Below are positions 1 through 5,310 of a stretch of 5,310 bases of DNA, piece by piece. Both the position numbers and the translations under genes were made by a program. Position 1 is the first letter of the stretch; the number at the start of each line of letters is the position of its first letter. The stretch lies in contig CAZEHZ010000132.1 in assembly GCA_964512385.1 (NCBI GenBank), positions 1 through 5,310 of the forward strand, given 5' to 3'. This DNA comes from CALXXL01 sp964512385. Its GTDB lineage: Bacteria > Verrucomicrobiota > Lentisphaeria > Victivallales > Victivallaceae. Below the pieces are notes generated by a model. That model made no database searches and was not told the DNA's origin. It saw only the letters and a list, made by a program, of their open reading frames with translations.

Positions 1-47
1 CTAAAGCTACTTGCCGCCTTGTCTACAACAAAAATCACCTTTTGCAT
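1..47 (-). CDS. Start of a further gene, possibly a receiver-domain (response regulator-like) protein; truncated by the window edge
   Basis: From the ATG at 47 the frame stays open to the window edge, giving 15 complete codons (MQKVIFVVDKAASSF). The hydrophobic strand followed by an acidic residue (KVIFVVD) looks like the first beta strand of a CheY-type receiver domain, where an Asp-Asp pair normally follows; here the second position is Lys. The start lies 18 bp after the stop of the HlyD-type gene, with no terminator-like hairpin between, so it could be the third gene of the operon. A GAAGG sits 13 bases before the ATG, a poor spacing, so a slightly different start (for example the GTG at codon 4) is possible. 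Coding is likely; the receiver assignment rests on very few residues and is weak. Confidence 0.45.
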   Translation of the reverse strand, partial: MQKVIFVVDKAASSF

Positions 48-65
48 TATCGACTAAGTACCTTC

Positions 66-1421
66 TTACGGTTCGCGCAGCGACTCATCCAGCATCTTAA
101 TCAACGGATGGAAGATGTAGGTTATAATGCGGCGCTGTCCGGTAATAACTTCCGCCGTAGCTTCAAGCCCCGGCTGTAAGCGATAATTGTCCGGTTCCTT
201 TTTAAATCCCGAATCAAGCGTTACCCAACCGCGATAATAGGTGTTGCCGGTTAAAGCAACTTCCATATTTTGCGCCTGCTGTCTGGTAAACGCATCTTCG
301 CTGATCTGCGTTAGTTTACCTTCCATCGTACCCCATACCTGGAACGGATATGCGGCCAGTTTTACCCGCACTTGCTGTCCTAAATGAACTTTGCTGACGT
401 CTTTGGCCGGAATTTCAATTTCCACCACGTACCCGGCATCCACCGGCACTAAAGAGATCAACGGTTCGGCTTCACGCACGGCAGAACCTCTGGAATACTT
501 AGCCACTTCCTGCACAATCGCATCGCACGGCGCAATAATTTTGTAGTAATCGCGATACCGCTTAACTTTTTCCATCGCCTGCTGATACTGGGTAAGTTCC
601 TGTTCGGCGGTATTAAAATCACTGGCCACCTGTTCACGCCAAGCCTCAATATAAGCCAGACGTTCGGCCTGATTACTGGCCAACTGCGCCATATAAGTCG
701 GCAGAGAGTTGCGGTACTGGGTTAAAGTACCCTCATAACTGATGCGGTTCATTTCCACCTGCACCTGTTCCAGCGACGCAATGGCGCCTTTAGACGCCAT
801 ATACTTATATGCCTGAACGGTCTGGTCAAACTCTTTTATCATATTTTCGTATGTAATAATTGAGTCTTTAACAGATGCAATCTGGCTTTCGGTCGTCTTA
901 ATGGCCGAGTCATAATATGCCACTTTAGAGTCATACGTCCGTTTGCGTTGTTCAAACAATACCTGTTGAATTTGCTGATTACGGTCATTCGGATCTTTCG
1001 GCACATACTTGGTTTCCATAAATTCCGCCAGCAACCGTTCATATGTCGGCTCCGCCTTAGCCAAAAGTTCTGAATAATTCACATAGTCGGCCTCGTTCAC
1101 GGTGGGGTCAAATACAAACAGGACATCGCCTTTATGCACTAGATCGCCTTCCCGCACGTTTATGTCCTCAATAATCATTCGCTCAATCGGCATCATGGTG
1201 ATATTCGACTGTACCGACACAATTTTACCGGTACAGCGCACCATAACATCCACCTTATAAATGCTGGCATACACAATGGCCACCACAAAGAGCAGAAACA
1301 GCCACAATACGCCAAGATTCGCCCACCACGGCAACTTGCGATTAGCCAGCTCAATGGCGTCCGGCTGAAACTCAATGGCGGAATTCGCCAATACGATTTG
1401 GTTTTTATCTTTTTTACTCAT
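66..1421 (-). CDS. HlyD-family type I secretion membrane fusion (periplasmic adaptor) protein
   Basis: Adaptor that links an inner-membrane ABC exporter to an outer-membrane TolC-type channel in type I secretion. The 451 residues are close to the 478 of E. coli HlyD. Visible in order: a short cytoplasmic N-terminus (1-30); one transmembrane helix (about 33-52, starting PWW); a first lipoyl half-domain (about 62-108, with EGDLVHKGDVLFVFD); a long Gln/Glu-rich alpha-helical hairpin (about 110-293) that would reach across the periplasm; the second lipoyl half (about 294-325, IIAPCDAIVQEV..RGSAV); and a beta-barrel domain to the end. The C-terminus GLEATAEVITGQRRIITYIF fits the HlyD-family signature. 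The ATG follows the exporter stop by 2 bp and has a GGAGG 10 bases upstream inside the exporter gene, so translation is probably coupled. Family assignment is firm; the exported substrate is unknown. Confidence 0.95.
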   Translation of the reverse strand: MSKKDKNQIVLANSAIEFQPDAIELANRKLPWWANLGVLWLFLLFVVAIVYASIYKVDVMVRCTGKIVSVQSNITMMPIERMIIEDINVREGDLVHKGDVLFVFDPTVNEADYVNYSELLAKAEPTYERLLAEFMETKYVPKDPNDRNQQIQQVLFEQRKRTYDSKVAYYDSAIKTTESQIASVKDSIITYENMIKEFDQTVQAYKYMASKGAIASLEQVQVEMNRISYEGTLTQYRNSLPTYMAQLASNQAERLAYIEAWREQVASDFNTAEQELTQYQQAMEKVKRYRDYYKIIAPCDAIVQEVAKYSRGSAVREAEPLISLVPVDAGYVVEIEIPAKDVSKVHLGQQVRVKLAAYPFQVWGTMEGKLTQISEDAFTRQQAQNMEVALTGNTYYRGWVTLDSGFKKEPDNYRLQPGLEATAEVITGQRRIITYIFHPLIKMLDESLREP

Positions 1422-1423
1422 AA

Positions 1424-4000
1424 TTACTTAACCTCCGGCGTAATCTGATGACGCCCAAGTTGTTGCTGCCAGAATTCACGATACGTACCCGGCTGATTCA
1501 GCAGTTCCATATGCGGCGCCATCGCCGCCTTTGTACCATTTTCCATTACCAGAATATTGGTTGCACCGCTGACAATTGACAATCGGTGAGAAATAATCAG
1601 CACAGTTCTGCCTCTGGCAATAGCCGACAGGTTATTCTGAATTACGTTTTCACTTTCCGGGTCCAGCGCGCTGGTGGCCTCGTCAAAAATCAAGATAGCG
1701 GGGTTGGTCAGCAACGCACGGGCAATCGCCAGTCGTTGTTTCTGCCCGCCGGACAAGTTGGAGGCGTTTTCCTCCAGCATCGTGTCATAGCCTTTTACCA
1801 GCTTCTGTACAAACTCATCGGCACCGGCCAGCTTAGAGGCGTAAATAATTTCCTCCAGCGTTGCCGAGCGTTTGGTCAGGCAGATATTATCCCGCACCGT
1901 ACCGTTAAAGAAGTAGTTTTCCTGCAACACCACCCCGATACTGCTGCGCAGGTGAGTTTTTTCGATTTCCCGAATATCAATGCCGTCAATTTTAATCAAA
2001 CCGCCCTGCAGCGAGTACAACCCCTGCAACAGCTTGGTAAGCGTGGTTTTACCCGACCCGGAACGCCCGACAATCCCAAGCGAAGTACCGGCCTTAAGCT
2101 CCAGACTGAAGTTCTTGATTACCTGCGGAGTATCCGGCGTGTACTGGAAGGTTACATTTTCAAATGTAATATTGCCCTTCAACGGGTTGCGTACTCCGCC
2201 GCCCATCGGTTCCTGCGGCGTATTCATTACCACGCCCAGCATTTTTACCGACAACGCCACCTGCTGATACTCATGCACCAGCCCTACCATCTTTACCAAC
2301 GGCCCGGTTACCCGGCCGGACAGCATCTGAAACGCAATCAATTCCCCGACCAGCAACTGCAGTCCGAACACCATGTTCGTCCCCATATAGATAACCGTAA
2401 CGGTCATCAACATTTCCAGGAACGTACTCAGTGTTTTCGCCGTCATCGAGATTTTCCCAACCCGGAAATACGCATTAATCGCATACGCCGTAGAGTCATT
2501 CCACGCCTTTTCCTGAACCGGTTCAATGGCCAGCGACTTTACGGTTCTAATCCCGTGAATCGCCTCCACCAGCATACTCTGCCGTTTACCTTCCGCATTA
2601 TACAGTTCATGCAGACGACGCTGGAACGGGCGGATTAACACCCCGATCACGCACGCCATCAGGAATGAAAAGAAGATTACCACGCAGGTCAATTTTACGC
2701 TGTACAACAGCAAAAACGGAATAAACACCACCAGCGTAGACAGTTCCAAAATGGTGAAAAACAAATTGCCGGATAAAAACCCGCGGATGCGTTCCGTCTG
2801 CTGCATATGTTTCAGCAGTACGCCGGACGGCACCCGTTCAAAAAAGTCAATCGGCAGCCGCATCAAATGGCGGAAAGTTTTAGTGGCGGTATTAATATCT
2901 ATTTTGTTAGTAGCAAACAACAGCAGATAACTGCGTAAAAACTCCATAACTGCGTTAAATACCAACGCAATACACACACCAACCATTAACGTGTGCAGTG
3001 TAGTTACCGTACCGTTTGCCAACACTTTATCCACAATAATCTGGAAGAACAGCGGAATCGCCAACGCTACGCCGGTCATCGCCAGCACCGCCAAGGCAAT
3101 CTGCCCGAATACGCCCTTTAACTTAATAAATTCCGGCATAAACCACAGCAAACCGAACGGCTGGTCGTCGTCGGTCAGCTTAAATACCCGCTTCATCATA
3201 ATGGCACGGCCGGAGCAGTTTTCTTCAAACTCCTCTTTGGTCCAGAATAAAAACCGCTGGCCGCTGGATTCCGGACGGGTTTCCGGGTCCACCACCACCA
3301 GATTACGGTTGTTTTCGTCTTTTGGCCGGAAGCCGCACAGCACGATATACTTGCCGTTTTTCTTCTGCATCATGATCGGGTAAGCGCGCCCCAGCCGGCT
3401 TAACGTTTCCCACTTCAAGTTGCGGGTAGAGGCCTTCATGCCGCTGTCTTTGGCCATCTTCAGAATCAAACGCTCTGCGGGTTCTTCTTCGCCAATCGCA
3501 TACTCATGCATTAAACTGCGCATATCCACCGGCAGGTTATGATGCTTGGCAATGCTGGTCAGCGAAAAAAGTGCCGTATAGCGTGAAGTATCAATAGGTT
3601 GTAAATTCTGGAACAACAACGCTACGCCGTTCCATTTACTATCCACCTGTTCACACGGGCAGGAGCCGACCTTTTGCGGCCCGGCAATCGACGGGTCAAA
3701 AATCGTTACATTGCGGCGGGCAAAAAATGCCGCCAAATCAACAATGCAAACCCAGTTGTTGTTCTTTAACTGTAATAAAGCCGGCCCGTGATAAGATTCA
3801 AACTTATCTTCGCCCTGCTTTACCAACAGCGGGCTCAATTCGAGCTGCTCCGCCAAGGCCAATAACGCCTTGCCGCTGTCTTCGGCATAACTCTGACGCA
3901 CCTGTTCTGTAATCAAGGCATCAAAGTTAACATTACGCCGCAGATTGTTCATCATGCTGTTTAAGCAGACAATCCCGGTTGGATACTGTACTGTTTCCAT
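1424..4000 (-). CDS. HlyB-type type I secretion ABC exporter with two tandem C39-peptidase-like domains
   Basis: Inner-membrane ABC exporter that would drive secretion of a protein through the adaptor encoded next to it. At 858 residues it is about 150 longer than HlyB (707). Order: a first C39-like domain (about 5-133), a second (about 138-272), a six-helix transmembrane domain (about 295-585; helices near 298-320, 334-352, 412-434, 436-456, 524-541, 543-560) and a nucleotide-binding domain (about 605-850). The ATPase motifs are complete: Walker A GRSGSGKTT (645-653, Lys651), Q-loop Gln693, signature LSGGQ (749-753), Walker B ILIFDE (769-774), D-loop SALD and H-loop His805. In both C39-like domains the catalytic Cys aligns with Thr (Thr8, Thr142) and the His with Trp83 or Tyr218, while the Asp is kept (Asp102, Asp238). 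Neither should cleave a leader, so they are probably substrate-docking domains as in HlyB. The start at 4000 is supported because homology begins by residue 8; the upstream AGAAGAAGATA is only a weak ribosome binding site. The first domain also has an odd CPC (114-116). Confidence 0.95.
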   Translation of the reverse strand: METVQYPTGIVCLNSMMNNLRRNVNFDALITEQVRQSYAEDSGKALLALAEQLELSPLLVKQGEDKFESYHGPALLQLKNNNWVCIVDLAAFFARRNVTIFDPSIAGPQKVGSCPCEQVDSKWNGVALLFQNLQPIDTSRYTALFSLTSIAKHHNLPVDMRSLMHEYAIGEEEPAERLILKMAKDSGMKASTRNLKWETLSRLGRAYPIMMQKKNGKYIVLCGFRPKDENNRNLVVVDPETRPESSGQRFLFWTKEEFEENCSGRAIMMKRVFKLTDDDQPFGLLWFMPEFIKLKGVFGQIALAVLAMTGVALAIPLFFQIIVDKVLANGTVTTLHTLMVGVCIALVFNAVMEFLRSYLLLFATNKIDINTATKTFRHLMRLPIDFFERVPSGVLLKHMQQTERIRGFLSGNLFFTILELSTLVVFIPFLLLYSVKLTCVVIFFSFLMACVIGVLIRPFQRRLHELYNAEGKRQSMLVEAIHGIRTVKSLAIEPVQEKAWNDSTAYAINAYFRVGKISMTAKTLSTFLEMLMTVTVIYMGTNMVFGLQLLVGELIAFQMLSGRVTGPLVKMVGLVHEYQQVALSVKMLGVVMNTPQEPMGGGVRNPLKGNITFENVTFQYTPDTPQVIKNFSLELKAGTSLGIVGRSGSGKTTLTKLLQGLYSLQGGLIKIDGIDIREIEKTHLRSSIGVVLQENYFFNGTVRDNICLTKRSATLEEIIYASKLAGADEFVQKLVKGYDTMLEENASNLSGGQKQRLAIARALLTNPAILIFDEATSALDPESENVIQNNLSAIARGRTVLIISHRLSIVSGATNILVMENGTKAAMAPHMELLNQPGTYREFWQQQLGRHQITPEVK
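1432..1436 (-). promoter_or_regulatory. Ribosome binding site of the HlyD-type gene, inside the exporter's 3' end
   Basis: The minus strand reads GGAGG, then 10 bases, then ATG at 1421. The site lies within the last codons of the ABC exporter, whose TAA ends at 1424. A consensus Shine-Dalgarno here supports this start and suggests a fixed exporter:adaptor ratio through coupled translation. The spacing is slightly longer than the usual 5-9 bases. Confidence 0.75.
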
Positions 4001-4060
4001 TTAGTATTCTATCTTCTTCTGTATTTTTTTACCGGCCGCACATGCCCGAAACGGTTTCAT
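4001..4060 (-). CDS. Possible 19-codon leader ORF abutting the exporter start
   Basis: ATG at 4060, 19 codons rich in Lys (the end reads KKIQKKIEY), and a TAA at 4003-4001 that directly touches the exporter ATG at 4000. AGGG lies 8 bases before this ATG, a better ribosome binding site than the exporter's own. Ribosomes finishing here could restart on the exporter, which would explain its weak site. The same frame stays open further upstream to 4108 and there encodes several Cys (CC, C..C) but offers no start codon. Short, no recognised family; it may equally be chance. Confidence 0.3.
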   Translation of the reverse strand: MKPFRACAAGKKIQKKIEY

Positions 4061-4084
4061 ACGGCAAGCCCTGCAATGCTGCGG
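4036..4084 (-). promoter_or_regulatory. Potential leader-RNA hairpin in a GC-rich island upstream of the exporter
   Basis: On the minus strand CCGCA(g)CA (4084-4077) can pair with TGTGCGG (4042-4036), TGCC (4066-4063) with GGCA (4046-4043), and GAAA (4058-4055) with TTTC (4051-4048) around a CCG loop. The AGGG and ATG of the small leader ORF fall in the bulge and internal loop. The island 4031-4100 has 41 G/C in 70 bases, against 28 in 100 for 4101-4200. There is no U-run after it, so it is not an intrinsic terminator. A regulatory role is inference; folding energy was not computed. Confidence 0.35.
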
Positions 4085-4168
4085 ATTAGGGACGCAACAT
4101 ACGAATTTTTACATTTTAACTTATACTTATTACACCCTTAAGCATAAGAATAAATTCAAACATTTGGT

Positions 4169-4197
4169 AATAGAACACCGCTTTGATAATTTGTCAA
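4169..4197 (-). promoter_or_regulatory. Candidate sigma70-type promoter of the secretion operon
   Basis: The minus strand has a perfect -35 TTGACA (4197-4192), a 17-base spacer, and TCTATT (4174-4169), which matches the -10 consensus at 4 of 6 positions. It lies just beyond the stop of the upstream gene in an AT-rich stretch and would give a leader of about 160 bases before the exporter ATG. A weaker alternative, TAAAAT near 4116, has a poor -35. A transcription start has not been shown. Confidence 0.5.
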
Positions 4198-4220
4198 GGC
4201 GAAAATAGTATTAAACGCAA

Positions 4221-5310
4221 TTATTTTTCGTCTAATACAACCTGCACACCATGTTTCTGCAATATTTCCAAATTTCCCCGGTTCGCCTTTACCGGATTAC
4301 AAATCCGCACCCGTGTAACCTTGCAGTAAATTATTGCGCCGGTGCAGTAAATACAGGGGGCATCGGTCAGCACAATTTCGGCGGGAGTCTGATTTTTTAA
4401 CAGCTCCGTTACCGCATGGGCGGGCAGTCCGGCCTGGCTGGTTTGTGATTTTGCCATAATTATTTCCGGAGCGGTAACTGCACCGGCGGCGGCACAATCA
4501 TGCACGCCGGAAGCCGCCGCCAAATACCGCAGTCCGGTGGTCAAATCCGCATTTAAATTTGACGGATTTTTGACGGATTCCGCTTTTTCCGCCATTGTGT
4601 TTTTTAAAGTATCTTCTTCAGGTTCAATATATTGAACAACTTCCGTCATTTTTCCGTCATTTTTATTTTCGTTAATTTCCGGCACCGTCTGCCGATACTC
4701 TTTTACGGCGGTTATCGGGGTGGTGTCCGTCATATTTTCCGTCAAATTCTCCGTACTTTTAACGGTTAAAAAGTTGCCAAACGCCTCATTCAGCAGTGCT
4801 AAATTGGTGCGGTTGTCATATACGTTCCCCGGAGTCAGCATTACCAACTGCGATCCGGCGGGCAATCTGCTCATCAACCGCAATGCGGCTCCGGCTTCGC
4901 CAATGCGGGGTTCATCGGCAATTAGCGTAATTTGCTTGAGTTGGCCAGCCGCAATCAGCCATTGGCCGGAGTCGACATGCAGTTCCCGCCAAACCTTGCT
5001 CAAGGCGCCGTCCGGCAACACCGGCATGGTTTCACCCAACCCCAGTAAAATCGGTTTTACCAGCACAATTTTTGCCACTTTTTCCGAATTTTGCGCCGCA
5101 CTCCGCACCGCCACAATGCCGCCCCAGCCGTTGCCCCATAAAATTACCGGAGCCGGACTGGTATCTATCAATCCGGTAACTTTTTCCACCGCCGCCATCG
5201 TATCCGCATCGGAGTCAAACACCACGGTTTTTACACTTAAGTTACGTTCTTCCAACATTTTAACTAAAGACATTCCCCGTCGGGGATAGTCAAATACCGT
5301 AATATCATTA
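4221..5310 (-). CDS. Alpha/beta-hydrolase-like domain fused to a TadA/CDA-like deaminase domain, both lacking a catalytic residue; 5' end beyond the window
   Basis: 362 codons are visible. The ATG at 5273 is probably internal: the frame is open to the window edge, and the residues before it (NDITVFDYPRRGMS) fit the hydrolase pattern of a strand, then FDY..RG.S. Numbering from that Met: a hydrolase-like region (to about 170) with a nucleophile elbow G-N-G-W-G (47-51), where Gly49 stands in place of Ser, and no His in the expected C-terminal spot (TPGNVYDN, 148-154). Next comes a polar, low-complexity linker (about 171-240). The C-terminal region (about 241-350) resembles the deaminase superfamily: PAHAV (284-288) in place of the HAE motif, and APCIYCTGAII (305-315), as in the PCxxC motif of TadA-type enzymes. 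The zinc ligands His286, Cys307 and Cys310 are kept; the proton-shuttle Glu is Val288. No established function is known to me. It may be a non-catalytic or binding protein, or a decaying gene, although the frame is intact. Its link to the secretion operon is only proximity. The deaminase-like call is firmer than the hydrolase-like one. Confidence 0.7.
   Translation of the reverse strand, partial: NDITVFDYPRRGMSLVKMLEERNLSVKTVVFDSDADTMAAVEKVTGLIDTSPAPVILWGNGWGGIVAVRSAAQNSEKVAKIVLVKPILLGLGETMPVLPDGALSKVWRELHVDSGQWLIAAGQLKQITLIADEPRIGEAGAALRLMSRLPAGSQLVMLTPGNVYDNRTNLALLNEAFGNFLTVKSTENLTENMTDTTPITAVKEYRQTVPEINENKNDGKMTEVVQYIEPEEDTLKNTMAEKAESVKNPSNLNADLTTGLRYLAAASGVHDCAAAGAVTAPEIIMAKSQTSQAGLPAHAVTELLKNQTPAEIVLTDAPCIYCTGAIIYCKVTRVRICNPVKANRGNLEILQKHGVQVVLDEK
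4560..4744. repeat. Paired copies of the heptamer TGACGGA in the linker region
   Basis: TGACGGA occurs on the plus strand at 4560-4566 and 4571-4577, and on the minus strand at 4642-4648, 4653-4659, 4726-4732 and 4738-4744. Copies in each pair start 11, 11 and 12 bases apart, and successive pairs start 82 and 84 bases apart. The first two pairs are inverted to each other with complementary heptamers (spacers differ, TTTT on both plus-strand copies). The word is read in different frames and on both strands, so the repetition is at DNA rather than protein level. Confidence 0.6.
4622..4637. repeat. Perfect 16-bp palindrome GTTCAATATATTGAAC
   Basis: The sequence equals its own reverse complement over 16 bases, inside the linker-coding part of the hydrolase/deaminase gene, close to the second heptamer pair. 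It resembles a dimeric-repressor operator in form, but lies inside a coding region and about 430 bases upstream of the candidate operon promoter. Its role is unknown and it may be chance in an AT-rich stretch. Confidence 0.45.

Noticed and set aside
1586..2638. 350-codon open frame on the plus strand, opposite the ATPase half of the exporter
   Set aside because: It is antisense to a gene with complete ABC motifs. Its product is rich in Arg, His and Gln with no recognisable domain, as expected of a shadow frame.
2991..3383. 130-codon plus-strand frame over the second C39-like and first transmembrane part of the exporter
   Set aside because: Antisense shadow of a firmly assigned gene; no domain recognised.
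3185..4000. Active C39 peptidase (bacteriocin-type double-glycine leader processing)
   Set aside because: Both copies lack the catalytic Cys and His, so a processing exporter is not supported.
4116..4163. 15-codon minus-strand ORF (ATG at 4163) in the leader
   Set aside because: No ribosome binding site and an AT-rich hydrophobic product of chance length. It would also start only a few bases after the candidate -10 box.
4001..4220. Intrinsic terminator after the hydrolase/deaminase gene
   Set aside because: I found no GC stem followed by a U-run close to the stop at 4221. The GC hairpin at 4036-4084 lies far away and has no U-run after it.
4720..5289. 189-codon open frame on the plus strand over the hydrolase-like region
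   Set aside because: The opposite strand encodes a protein with recognisable domain features; this frame has a Ser/Pro/Thr-rich, motif-free product and no good ribosome binding site.
1..5310. tRNA or rRNA genes, CRISPR arrays, insertion sequences or attachment sites
   Set aside because: Nothing of the kind was seen. The only repeats are the short heptamers and palindrome near 4560-4744, which lack CRISPR regularity or transposon ends.

Overview
The window holds a type I secretion operon and one unusual neighbouring gene, all read on the minus strand (right to left in these coordinates). The inner-membrane adaptor and the degenerate peptidase-like domains of the ABC exporter point to a diderm (Gram-negative-type) bacterium. 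Base composition is moderate and the genes are closely packed. I cannot fix the lineage: a diderm Firmicute (Negativicutes) or a gut proteobacterium would both fit, and this is only a guess.

Right part (4221-5310): a gene whose 5' end lies beyond the window. It reads as an N-terminal alpha/beta-hydrolase-like domain, a polar linker of about 70 residues, and a C-terminal domain of the cytidine/adenosine deaminase superfamily (closest in look to TadA-type proteins). Both domains appear to lack a key catalytic residue: the nucleophile-elbow serine is glycine, and the glutamate of the HAE motif is valine. The zinc ligands of the deaminase fold are kept. The linker DNA carries paired copies of a heptamer and a perfect 16-bp palindrome.

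Middle (4001-4220): an intergenic leader with a sigma70-like promoter (TTGACA-17-TCTATT) just after the upstream gene. It also holds a 70-bp GC-rich island that can fold into a hairpin, and a possible 19-codon leader ORF whose stop directly abuts the exporter start codon.

Left part (66-4000): an 858-residue HlyB-type ABC exporter followed 2 bp later by a 451-residue HlyD-type membrane fusion protein. The exporter is about 150 residues longer than a normal HlyB because it has two C39-peptidase-like domains in tandem, both with Cys replaced by Thr and the catalytic His lost. Together the two proteins would form the inner-membrane and periplasmic parts of a type I secretion channel. The outer-membrane TolC-type channel and the secreted substrate are not in the window.

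At the left edge (1-47) the first 15 codons of another minus-strand gene can be read; they resemble the first strand of a response-regulator receiver domain.
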